From Planctomycetales bacterium (GTDB lineage: Bacteria; Planctomycetota; Planctomycetia; Isosphaerales; Isosphaeraceae): a stretch of 48,230 nucleotides of DNA. The notes beneath the pieces were generated by a model. The model had not been told where the DNA came from. It saw only the letters and a list, made by a program, of their open reading frames with translations, and did not search any database. Below are positions 1 through 6,062 of the stretch, piece after piece. The stretch spans positions 1-48,230 of the forward strand of contig DAIDHB010000380.1 of assembly GCA_027452145.1 (NCBI GenBank). Reading direction: 5' to 3'. Each line of letters opens with the position of its first letter. Within the stretch, counting starts at the first letter, position 1. Both the position numbers and the translations under genes were made by a program.

Positions 1-1
1 C

Positions 2-115
2 GACGGGGTTCGCGTCCCGGCCAAGGAGATGAGGATTCACGAGGCGCGACTCGATCGATCGAAAACGCTGCCGGACTACGACATCACGATCAAGCCAGTA
101 ATGAGGAAACGGTAG
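2..115 (+). CDS. C-terminal end of a protein that begins before the window (unrecognised)
   Basis: An open frame runs from the window edge to a TAG at 113-115 and encodes the last 37 residues of a protein ending in TIKPVMRKR. The segment is charged, with several Arg, Lys and Asp residues, and shows no recognisable motif. Composition and the clean stop suggest a real gene tail, but no family can be named from so short a piece. It converges with the truncated secreted-protein gene that ends at 139. Confidence 0.45.
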   Translation, partial: DGVRVPAKEMRIHEARLDRSKTLPDYDITIKPVMRKR

Positions 116-138
116 GGAAACTAATTCCTGCCGGACGC

Positions 139-540
139 CTAATAGCTCGTCGGGGCCTCGGCGCGGAAGACATAGATCATCGTCCAGGCCGAATCGCCGG
201 AGATCCCGAAGGCAGTCCCCATATTTAAGGCGCTCTGATAGCCGGTGCCGGTGCCGTAGTTGCCCCCTCCGGTATTGCGCGTGAACTGGATCGAAGGCAA
301 GCCTCCGATCCCGTTGGTGACGTAGGTGCCGACCGAGGCTGCCGACGGCGATTGCGTTGCCGTGTTGCCGTTCCCGCTCAGGTCAGTCAGCGACGTGACC
401 GCATTCCCGTTCGTCAGGCCCGTGAGCTGGGTCGCATCGTACTGGGTGACGAGACCGGCATACGTCGTCGGTTCAATCATCAAGAAGAAGGTGACTGCAC
501 CGATCCACCGGGCGGCACGCCGCAGTTTTGTTCCGGTCAT
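139..540 (-). pseudogene. Truncated secreted LamG-like / planctomycete-type surface protein
   Basis: The start at 540 is chosen because an AGGAG lies about 9 bases upstream and a signal peptide follows (RRAARWIGAVTFFLMI, with cleavage near TYA-G). The 133 residues then show the opening of a family common in planctomycetes: a VTQYDATQLTGL segment, a Gly/Asn-rich LTDLSGNGN stretch and an MIYVFR strand, resembling the first half of a LamG/concanavalin-like domain. The frame stops at 139 straight after that strand, so the rest of the beta-sandwich and any C-terminal sorting signal are missing. I infer a decayed or recombined gene. The family assignment is from memory of similar sequences; the truncation is visible directly. 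Confidence 0.5.
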
Positions 541-703
541 GAATACGGACTCCTGGTGAGTTGGGAATCTCGGTTCAGGTGACGCCCGGGTAGAAAGGGC
601 GCGCTTAATGGGATCCTCCCAAGGACGAAGACCACTTCCCGACGCGAGTGTTACACCTTCGACCGGAACAATTCCGAAAAGGCCGGATCGGCCGGCTGCG
701 GGC

Positions 704-722
704 GGCTCGCGGCGGGTCCGGG
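704..722 (+). repeat. GC-rich island repeat, copy 1
   Basis: The core reads GGCTCGCGGCGGGTCCGGG. It matches the 19-base core GGACCGCGGCGGGTGCGGG shared exactly by the copies at 3299, 4139 and 5052, with three changes. All copies found lie on the same strand between 0.7 and 5.1 kb. Confidence 0.5.
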
Positions 723-756
723 CCCGCCGGACCGGCGAAGAACCCCGGCGGATGAT

Positions 757-834
757 CCCCGCGCGACAGCCCTCCATCAGTAGAGTCCCATCCCGCCGTC
801 GATCTGAACCGGGGCCGGAAAATCTTCCGACCGG
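757..834 (+). repeat. 78-bp dispersed repeat, copy A
   Basis: From CCCCGCGC to CGACCGG this segment aligns without gaps to 3114-3191, differing at about 11 of 78 positions. An uninterrupted identical block spans CTCCATCAGTAGAGTCCC and beyond. Both copies lie outside genes and both sit next to copies of the GC-rich repeat. Confidence 0.75.
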
Positions 835-1058
835 TGTGCGGATCTTCCGATCCGATGAGGCGCCGGGCGGGCGGATCCCACGCGACGGGCCCGCGGCGCG
901 GCCGCCGGGTCGGCCGCGGTGGTGCAGGACCGCGAGGTGATCGACGATCGCGCCCGCCTCGCGGCGGGTTCCCCATCCCCGAATCGCATCGGACCGGCCC
1001 GCCGAGATCATCGAGCCCGGCTTGCAGTCCCGTTGGACCGGCCCGGCCCGACCCGCCC

Positions 1059-1077
1059 GGATCGCGGCGGGGGCGGG
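1059..1077 (+). repeat. GC-rich island repeat, copy 2
   Basis: The core reads GGATCGCGGCGGGGGCGGG, followed by TGTCGGGCGGGCG, in the same orientation as the other copies. It precedes the VapB/PIN module. Confidence 0.45.
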
Positions 1078-1222
1078 TGTCGGGCGGGCGTGCAACCGAC
1101 GCCGGGCCGGAGCGTGAAGGAACACGGGGTAATCGACGAGGCCGACCGACGCTGGCGATTCGGTTGGACAGGGCCTTCTCCAGGCGATAGCATGAACGAA
1201 GTCGCATTCGAGAGAGGACACG

Positions 1223-1510
1223 ATGCCCCAGGTCACCGTTCCTGAAGAGACGTTCCGTCAGCTCGCCGCGAAGGCGGCCGCCCTCGACATCTCCGTCGAC
1301 GAACTCATCCGCCCGGCTCTCGCGCGGCTCGCTGGCGGCGATACGTCCGCGGCCGAGCCATCGCCCCCGCTGACCGGCGACGCCTGGCAGGCCGAACTCG
1401 ACGCCTGGAAGCGAGACGCGGAGGGCCGGGCCGGCCGATACCCCGCGGGGTTCGTCCTCGATGACAGCCGAGAGACCCTCTACCGCGAGCGAGAAGACGC
1501 CCAGCTTTGA
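1223..1510 (+). CDS. Antitoxin of a VapBC-type module
   Basis: A 95-residue acidic protein encoded directly upstream of a PIN toxin, with a 4-base overlap, the usual layout of a type II toxin-antitoxin operon. The first 40 residues (VPEETFRQLAAKAAALDISVD) form a short strand followed by helices, as in ribbon-helix-helix or VapB-like DNA-binding antitoxins. The rest is flexible and charged and would wrap the toxin. A GAGAGAGGA ribosome binding site sits 4-5 bases before the ATG. The antitoxin is expected to neutralise the PIN nuclease and repress its own promoter. The exact antitoxin fold is not certain; the role rests mostly on the neighbour. Confidence 0.7.
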   Translation: MPQVTVPEETFRQLAAKAAALDISVDELIRPALARLAGGDTSAAEPSPPLTGDAWQAELDAWKRDAEGRAGRYPAGFVLDDSRETLYREREDAQL

Positions 1511-1974
1511 TCCTCCTCGACACGAATATCCTCCTCCGGCATGCCCGGCCCGCGGACCCGGCCTTCGCCGCGGCCGACGCGGCGATCCGCGTGCTACACG
1601 CCGCCGGCGAGGTGCTCTGCGTCGTCCCCCAGAATCTCTACGAGTTCTGGGCCACCGCCACCCGGCCGATCGCCTCGAACGGGCTCGGGTTGTCCATACC
1701 CGAGTGTCAGGCGGAGGTCGCTCGGGTGAAGCGTCTCTTCCGCCTGCTCCCGGACTTGCCGACGTTATTCGCGGAGTGGGAGGCGCTCGTCGAAGCCCAC
1801 GCCTGTCATGGCCGCGTGTCCTACGACGCCCGGCTCGTCGCCGCGATGCGGACTTACGGCATCACCCGATTGCTCACGCTCAACGGGGCGGACTTCGCCC
1901 GGTTCCCAGGGATCATCGTCCTCGACCCCGTCGCCATCGCCGACCGGTCGACTCCGCCGACTGCCGCCCCATGA
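1507..1974 (+). CDS. PIN-domain ribonuclease toxin (VapC-like)
   Basis: A 155-residue PIN-domain protein. The acidic metal-binding residues of the family are visible: D5 in ILLDTN, E46 in NLYEFWAT, D107 in SYDARL and D129 in NGADFARF. PIN toxins cleave RNA, often tRNA or rRNA, in a Mg-dependent way when released from the antitoxin. The start is a TTG at 1507 inside a TTGA overlap with the antitoxin stop, indicating translational coupling; no better start lies nearby. Length and motif spacing are normal, so it looks intact. The target RNA cannot be told from sequence. Confidence 0.88.
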   Translation: MILLDTNILLRHARPADPAFAAADAAIRVLHAAGEVLCVVPQNLYEFWATATRPIASNGLGLSIPECQAEVARVKRLFRLLPDLPTLFAEWEALVEAHACHGRVSYDARLVAAMRTYGITRLLTLNGADFARFPGIIVLDPVAIADRSTPPTAAP

Positions 1975-2046
1975 GAGACCTCACCGCGCCGGACCGGACC
2001 GGCGGCCCGTCCGTCCTGTTCGAGGCACCCGCGCCTCGCTCCGGCC

Positions 2047-2065
2047 GGCTCGCGGCGGGTGCGGG
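2047..2065 (+). repeat. GC-rich island repeat, copy 3
   Basis: The core is GGCTCGCGGCGGGTGCGGG, two changes from the shared core, followed by ACGGGCGG. It lies in the 226-base gap between the PIN toxin and the helical/HNH module. Confidence 0.55.
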
Positions 2066-2141
2066 ACGGGCGGAACGGCGGCTCGCCAGGATGCACGGAA
2101 TGCGGACCGAAGTTGAGGATGCCCGCCGAGTTCCGTTCGGG

Positions 2142-2147
2142 TAGAAT
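2142..2147 (+). promoter_or_regulatory. Candidate -10 element of the HNH module
   Basis: TAGAAT closely matches the bacterial -10 consensus and lies just upstream of the ATG at 2156 and about 55 bases before the preferred start at 2201. No good -35 is present at 16-18 bases; TTGAGG at 2113 is too far. A weak call. Confidence 0.25.
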
Positions 2148-2200
2148 CGGTAGCGATGTTGATTTCCTGTGCGGAATGTCCGACCTTCCGGGTCCATCCC

Positions 2201-2602
2201 ATGCCGACGATCCAACTCCAAGCCGAGGTCTCGCGCGATGCGCTGCTCGAGGCGGTCGGGCAGCTTAGCCCGCCGGAGCTCGACCAGTTCGTCGCCGAGG
2301 TGCTCCAGCTCCGCTCGCGCCGCGGTCCGACCCGGCTCGGCGCCACCGAGTCGGAGCTCCTGGCGCGGATCAACCAGGGTTTCCCCGAAGGACTGAGAGA
2401 CCGTTACGACGAGCTGATCGCGCGGCGCCGGGGCGAGTCCCTCACGCCCGAGGAACATCAGGAGCTCTTGCGACTCACCGCCGAGGCGGAGCGCCTCGAA
2501 GCCGAGCGGCTGGCGGCCCTGGCGGAGCTGGCGAGAATCCGGGGAGTCCCGCTGCGGAGCCTCATGGACGACCTGGGGATCCCGGCGCCATCCGATGGCT
2601 AG
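2201..2602 (+). CDS. Small all-helical partner protein of an HNH endonuclease
   Basis: About 133 residues beginning MPTIQLQAEVSRDALLEAV. A strand-like start is followed by a LSPPELDQFVAEVLQLRSRRG helix and a strongly helical Glu/Arg/Leu region (EEHQELLRLTAEAERLEAERL). No enzymatic motif is visible. I recall proteins with this start next to HNH nucleases in cyanobacteria and planctomycetes, with unknown function. The stop overlaps the HNH gene start by 8 bases, so the two are co-translated. An in-frame ATG at 2156 would add 15 Cys-containing residues that do not look like part of the family; 2201 is preferred although neither start has a clear ribosome binding site. A second, diverged version of the pair lies at 3378-4044. 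Confidence 0.7.
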   Translation: MPTIQLQAEVSRDALLEAVGQLSPPELDQFVAEVLQLRSRRGPTRLGATESELLARINQGFPEGLRDRYDELIARRRGESLTPEEHQELLRLTAEAERLEAERLAALAELARIRGVPLRSLMDDLGIPAPSDG

Positions 2603-3044
2603 GCCGCGCGTCCCCGCCCATCTCAAACGAGACGTCTGGCGGCTCGCCGCCGGGTGCTGTGAATACTGCCGCAGCCAGGCGCGGTTCGCCATGCAGCCCT
2701 TCTCCGTCGAACACATCATCCCCCGGAGCCGGCGCGGCGACTCCTCCCGGGGCAACATGGCCCTGTCGTGCCAGGGATGCAACAATCACAAATACAATCA
2801 TACCGAGGGGCCCGATCCCGCGACCAGGCTCGCCGCCCCGTTGTTCCATCCGCGCCGGCAGCGGTGGAGCGACCATTTCGCCTGGAATGAGGACGCAACC
2901 CTCATCATCGGCATTTCCCCGACGGGGCGGGCCACCGTGGTCACACTCCACCTCAACCGTCCCGAGCTGGTCAATCTCCGGCGGATTCTCGCGGCGGCCG
3001 GCGAGCACCCGACGCCCGATACCTCCGGGTCCACCGCCGGTTGA
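2595..3044 (+). CDS. HNH endonuclease
   Basis: A 149-residue HNH nuclease. The zinc-binding and catalytic pattern is complete: CxxC at C22/C25 (CEYC), the catalytic histidine H40 in SVEHIIP, and CxxCNxH at C59/C62 (CQGCNNHK). The C-terminal half has the RRQRWSDHF and ISPTGRATV segments typical of the short bacterial HNH group often found beside a small helical protein. It should nick or cleave DNA; whether it acts as a homing-type, defence or toxin nuclease cannot be told. The start overlaps the upstream gene by 8 bases. Confidence 0.88.
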   Translation: MARPRVPAHLKRDVWRLAAGCCEYCRSQARFAMQPFSVEHIIPRSRRGDSSRGNMALSCQGCNNHKYNHTEGPDPATRLAAPLFHPRRQRWSDHFAWNEDATLIIGISPTGRATVVTLHLNRPELVNLRRILAAAGEHPTPDTSGSTAG

Positions 3045-3060
3045 TCCGCCCGGCCCGGCC

Positions 3061-3087
3061 GGATCGCGATGGCCGGAGACGGGCGGG
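3061..3087 (+). repeat. GC-rich island repeat, degenerate copy 4
   Basis: It starts GGATCGCGATGGCC and ends ACGGGCGGG, with the same flanking GGCCCGGCC as other copies, but the middle is diverged. The call leans on position and flanks. Confidence 0.35.
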
Positions 3088-3113
3088 ACGCCACCGAATC
3101 CCCGACGGTTGAC

Positions 3114-3191
3114 CCCCGCGCAACGGGACTCCATCAGTAGAGTCCCATCCCGCCGCCGATCGGAACCGAGGCCGGCGATTCTTTCGACCGG
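3114..3191 (+). repeat. 78-bp dispersed repeat, copy B
   Basis: The partner of 757-834, same length and orientation. In this copy GGGACTC (3126-3132) and GAGTCCC (3141-3147) form a 7-bp hairpin with an 8-base loop; copy A has lost half of that stem. Confidence 0.75.
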
Positions 3192-3298
3192 CGGGCCGGC
3201 GTTCCACCGGGACGGGCCGCCGGGCACGCAAAGCTCACGCCCTGGCCAGGCAAGGCCGCCACGACCGCGCGGGGCCGTCGCCGCCGTCCGGCCCGGCC

Positions 3299-3317
3299 GG
3301 ACCGCGGCGGGTGCGGG
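3299..3317 (+). repeat. GC-rich island repeat, copy 5 (exact core)
   Basis: GGACCGCGGCGGGTGCGGG, preceded by GGCCCGGCC and followed by TGCCGGGCGAGATGGTG. The core is identical to 4139-4157 and 5052-5070. Confidence 0.7.
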
Positions 3318-3377
3318 TGCCGGGCGAGATGGTGCGGCACGCGCCGGGCGGCGTAATTATCCCCGGCCTCGGAGCAC

Positions 3378-3775
3378 TCAGGGATAAAGCCCCTGGGCGA
3401 TGAGCTCCGCACGGACGTTGAGCCGGTGCCGGGCGTTCATCGCCAGGACGTAGACGGTCGTCCGCCCGGTGGGTGTCAGCCCGATGATGAAGGCGCCTCG
3501 CAAGGTGAAATGATCGACCCAGCGGTCGCGCCGGGATGGAACAGGGAAACGAGCGCGCCGCTGTCGGGATCGATTCCTGTAAGATTCGTACCTTTATGTG
3601 AGTTACAATGGATACAGGCGAGGGCGAGGTTGCCCGGGTCGTCGCCTCCGAAGTGCTGCCTGGCGACGATGTGTTCGACGTGATGGGTCGTCTCCGATTG
3701 CGCCTGCGGATACAGGCAGTACTCGCACCGATCGCCGGCGCGCTCGCGAACGAGCTCCCGGGTGACCTGATCCAT
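3378..3775 (-). pseudogene. HNH endonuclease with a single-base frameshift
   Basis: The N-terminal 81 residues carry a full HNH signature: C17/C20 (CEYC), H35 in HHVEHIV, and C54/C57 with N58 and H60 (CIHCNSHKG). After LFHPG the frame runs to an early stop at 3476. In the next frame the missing C-terminus is intact and in the right order: RWVDHFTLRG, IIGLTPTGRTTVYVLAMN, ending IAQGLYP at 3378. Adding one base to the GGG run at 3533-3535 (giving a CATCCCCGG codon context) restores HPRRDRWVDHF and one continuous gene of about 132 residues. So this is a recent single-base deletion or a sequencing error. The start at 3775 overlaps the partner gene stop (TGATG). Confidence 0.8.
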
Positions 3776-4044
3776 CAGTCGGAACCCTGGTCCCTCAGGA
3801 ACCGCCGCGCCTTCAACTTGATCAGGCTGACGATCTCGGCACCCTCGACGTACCCGTCGTACTCGGCACGCTCGGCCTCGGTGAGCTGGCCCTCGTTGCA
3901 GCGGTCGGCCAGTTCCTGGATCCGGGCCTGGATCTCGGGGGCGATGCGCAGGGCGACGATGCGCCGCGCCACCTCGGCGTCGAGGCAGTCGCTGAGGGGG
4001 TCGAGCATCCGGTCCAGCGCGGTCATGGGGGACGTCGTTTCCAT
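3775..4044 (-). CDS. Small helical partner protein of the second HNH nuclease
   Basis: 89 residues starting METTSPMTALDRMLDPL, with a GGAAGG ribosome binding site 5 bases upstream; the open frame extends further but reads through repeat DNA. The protein is helical and acidic (CLDAEVARRIVALRIAPEIQ, EGQLTEAERAEYDGYVEGAE). It has the same size class and the same position before an HNH gene as the protein at 2201, and a similar LTxEExxE-type helix. A 1-base overlap (TGATG) couples it to the nuclease. Function unknown: antitoxin-like, DNA-targeting or immunity roles would all fit. Confidence 0.7.
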   Translation of the reverse strand: METTSPMTALDRMLDPLSDCLDAEVARRIVALRIAPEIQARIQELADRCNEGQLTEAERAEYDGYVEGAEIVSLIKLKARRFLRDQGSD

Positions 4045-4138
4045 GCCTTCCAGGGTATCAGAAGGCTCTGACCTGGCAAAGCGAGAATCCGGCCGTCTCC
4101 CAACTGACGGTGTGAGACCGGCCCGGTCGGATCCGGCC

Positions 4139-4157
4139 GGACCGCGGCGGGTGCGGG
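4139..4157 (+). repeat. GC-rich island repeat, copy 6 (exact core)
   Basis: An exact core preceded by GGCCCGGTCGGATCC and followed by CCGGGCGGGATGGTG. CCGGCCCG to the left and CGGGCCGG to the right can pair as an 8-bp stem around the core. It lies between the second HNH module and the DUF433/DUF5615 module. Confidence 0.7.
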
Positions 4158-4253
4158 CCGGGCGGGATGGTGGGCGCAAACGACCGCTGCTCGGTCGGCG
4201 TAAGGTCGGCGAGACAGAGTCCGCGGTTGGATCGCCGGTCCGAACGAGGGCGA

Positions 4254-4616
4254 TCATCGCCATTGGTTCAGCACATGAAGCTGATCCCGGATCGGCAGCC
4301 CCGACGATTCGAGCTTGCTGATCGCAATGCCGATGGCCCGGTTGGTCAGGCTCTGCCGCGGGTCCCGGCCGACGCGGACGATCAGCAGGCCCGAATGATG
4401 CCCACCGGCAGCCATGATCAGGTCGTGCAGGTCCTCGAAGTCCTCCGAATCCTGAGTCAAGACCGGCAACCCCTGTCCGATCGCCCAGATCAGGACCCTC
4501 GGATCCGCGAACGACTGGAGCCCGACGTCGATGGCCAGGATCGGCTCGTGCCCCTCAGCCCGCAGGCGGACGTCCAGGCTCCGATCGCACAGGTTTTCGT
4601 CGACCAGGAGCCTCAT
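4254..4616 (-). CDS. DUF5615 PIN-like toxin
   Basis: A 120-residue protein starting MRLLVDENLCDRSLD. The D6-E7-N8 motif near the start, a second acidic residue in FADPRVL (D38), and the TQDSEDFEDL segment (D56, D59) match the DUF5615/Mut7-C branch of the PIN nuclease superfamily, thought to be RNases. An upstream extension of the frame is ignored because the ATG at 4616 sits in a 4-base ATGA overlap with the DUF433 gene, the standard coupling of this pair. Length is normal and the motifs look intact. Direct proof of toxicity for this family is limited, so the toxin role is inferred from fold and pairing. Confidence 0.85.
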   Translation of the reverse strand: MRLLVDENLCDRSLDVRLRAEGHEPILAIDVGLQSFADPRVLIWAIGQGLPVLTQDSEDFEDLHDLIMAAGGHHSGLLIVRVGRDPRQSLTNRAIGIAISKLESSGLPIRDQLHVLNQWR

Positions 4617-4909
4617 GATTGCGAGGGCCCGTCCAGCAGGCCCCGCGCGCGGAGGCTCGATTCCTCCCGCTCCCAATCCCCCTGGATGACCGTCGGATTC
4701 CGTTCCACATAATCCACGGCCTCGATGACCGCTTCCAGCGGAACGCCGAAGTCGCGAGCGACCTCTTCCGGAGTGCGAGGATCGCTCCCGCGGACGGCGT
4801 TGTACATCACCACGGCCCGGATCCGCCGGCCTTTCAGAAAAAGCTGGCGATAATTCGAACCCGGGCGGGCTTCAAGATACTGATAGGGTCCCTGCACTTC
4901 GGTCGCCAT
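4613..4909 (-). CDS. DUF433-domain antitoxin
   Basis: 98 residues starting MATEVQGPYQYLEARPGSNYR. The first part pairs a KGRRIRAVVMYNAV strand with a TPEEVARDFGVPLEAVIEAVDYV helix-turn-helix, the DUF433 fold. An acidic tail (GDWEREESS) would contact the toxin. A strong GGAGGGA ribosome binding site stands 6 bases before the ATG at 4909. DUF433 proteins are regularly encoded directly upstream of DUF5615 PIN-like proteins and are taken to be their DNA-binding antitoxins. Three type II-like modules thus lie within 4 kb if the HNH pair is counted. Confidence 0.85.
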   Translation of the reverse strand: MATEVQGPYQYLEARPGSNYRQLFLKGRRIRAVVMYNAVRGSDPRTPEEVARDFGVPLEAVIEAVDYVERNPTVIQGDWEREESSLRARGLLDGPSQS

Positions 4910-5051
4910 GGCATTCCCTCCGAATCCTCCATGAATTATAGGCCCGGCGCCCCGGTCGCACCACAACGAAACCCGCTCGTTCGATCGCCGAATCGCACCC
5001 GGCCCACGCCCGGAGCTCGCATCCCGCATCCCGGCCTGGCCCGCCCCGGCC

Positions 5052-5070
5052 GGACCGCGGCGGGTGCGGG
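5052..5070 (+). repeat. GC-rich island repeat, copy 7 (exact core)
   Basis: An exact core with CCCGCCCCGGCC before and CCCGGGCGGCGTGGT after. It is the rightmost copy and closes the island just before the membrane RING-like gene. Confidence 0.7.
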
Positions 5071-5114
5071 CCCGGGCGGCGTGGTCTGGCCGGCACGGCT
5101 CGTCCGGGGCGGCC

Positions 5115-5948
5115 TCATTCCGAGACGCCGACCTTACCGTTGCAGCCGTAGATCGAGCAAGCGCCGACATATTCCCAGCAGTCGCGGTGATGCGGGGTAT
5201 TGCACGCGGCGCAGAAGACGACGGCGACCGCGCCGATCGGCTCGCCGCAGACCTTGCAAATCGGAGGGCCGTTGTCCTCCTCGAACTCGTCGCCGCGCTC
5301 GACGATGGCGATCCCCTGGTTCATCCGGCGGTGGACGCCGGTCAGCAGGCCGTCGTGGACGATCAGCGCCTCGTGCACGGCGCGGGCGAGGCCCTCGATG
5401 CTCTGGCCCAGGTTGCGGTCGACCTGCACGAGCAATCGCTCGGGATTGATCGAGACCAGCATGCCCCCGGGGTGGACCATCCGCTGGAGGTTCTCGACGG
5501 CGGCCAGCACCTCGGGACCGAGGAAGTCGCGGGCCATCTCGTGATCGTTGGCCTGGACGGTGTAATGCCGGTCGAACCACGGGTCGTCGAGCCGGACGAC
5601 CCGGGTGCCCCGCGGCGGCTGCGGCGGCGCGGGGCGGCAGGAGGGCGCCAGCTCGAGCCGGAACGGAATCCCCTTGTGGAACCTCGCCACGACGCGGGTG
5701 CGGGGGATCTGCTCGGGCTGGCCGGCGATCGTGGGGGCCAGCCCGACCCGCACGGTCGAGCTGTTGTGGATGAAGCTCACCGTGGGCGGGTCAGACAGGC
5801 CGCGGCTCTCGTACCGGCCGCGGTGCATCGCCGCCAGGCTGCGGTAGGCGCGATAGCGCTGACCCGTCATCCAGGCGCTGAAGGTCGTCAGCGCGCGGAT
5901 GAAGACGTAGATGATCAGGATGACCAGCAGGAGGCCCAGGAGTTCCAT
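5115..5948 (-). CDS. Membrane-anchored protein with a C-terminal RING/treble-clef-like zinc domain
   Basis: 277 residues. One transmembrane helix at about 3-22 (LLGLLLVILIIYVFIRAL) is followed by a roughly 200-residue soluble region without a recognised catalytic motif. A Cys/His cluster closes the protein: C231/C234, C246/C249, H253/H254, C257, C264 and C269, reading CKVCGEPI, FCAACNTPHH, DCWEY and CSIYGC. This is the ligand order of the prokaryotic RING-like family. Such domains bind zinc; E3 ligase activity has been proposed for a few, but nothing here proves it. The middle (residues 70-150) may be a planctomycete-specific binding domain. The phosphopantetheinyl transferase gene lies 114 bases upstream on the same strand. 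Confidence 0.72.
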   Translation of the reverse strand: MELLGLLLVILIIYVFIRALTTFSAWMTGQRYRAYRSLAAMHRGRYESRGLSDPPTVSFIHNSSTVRVGLAPTIAGQPEQIPRTRVVARFHKGIPFRLELAPSCRPAPPQPPRGTRVVRLDDPWFDRHYTVQANDHEMARDFLGPEVLAAVENLQRMVHPGGMLVSINPERLLVQVDRNLGQSIEGLARAVHEALIVHDGLLTGVHRRMNQGIAIVERGDEFEEDNGPPICKVCGEPIGAVAVVFCAACNTPHHRDCWEYVGACSIYGCNGKVGVSE

Positions 5949-6062
5949 GAGATGTCGAGCCCTGGCGGGCCCCGGTGGTGCCCTGGAGATCGGATCCGGC
6001 GGCTTCGCTCCGCTCCGTCCTGTTCAGTCTACGTCCACCGCCGCTTCGCGGGCAACGAGGCG

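Larger units (their letters stand above)
541..1222. other. Gene-free, repeat-rich spacer
   Basis: These 680 bases hold no convincing gene; the overlapping frames are Arg/Pro/Gly-rich readings of GC-rich DNA. The spacer contains one copy of a 78-bp repeat (757-834) and two copies of the island's GC-rich repeat (704-722 and 1059-1077). A GAGAGAGGA stretch at the right end is the ribosome binding site of the antitoxin gene at 1223. Confidence 0.6.
3045..3377. other. Spacer between two convergent HNH modules, made of repeats
   Basis: This 333-base gap has no supportable gene. It holds a degenerate GC-rich repeat (3061-3087), the second 78-bp repeat (3114-3191) and an exact-core GC-rich repeat (3299-3317). 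It separates the intact HNH gene from the frameshifted one on the other strand. Confidence 0.6.

Noticed and set aside
2156..2200. Extra 15 codons at the start of the first helical partner protein
   Set aside because: The extension (LISCAECPTFRVHP) does not resemble the family start that I recall, and a -10-like TAGAAT lies immediately before it, leaving no room for a leader.
704..5070. Integron attC sites as an explanation for the island repeats
   Set aside because: The repeats lack the RYYYAAC and GTTRRRY ends of attC sites, occur with genes on both strands and no integrase is visible.
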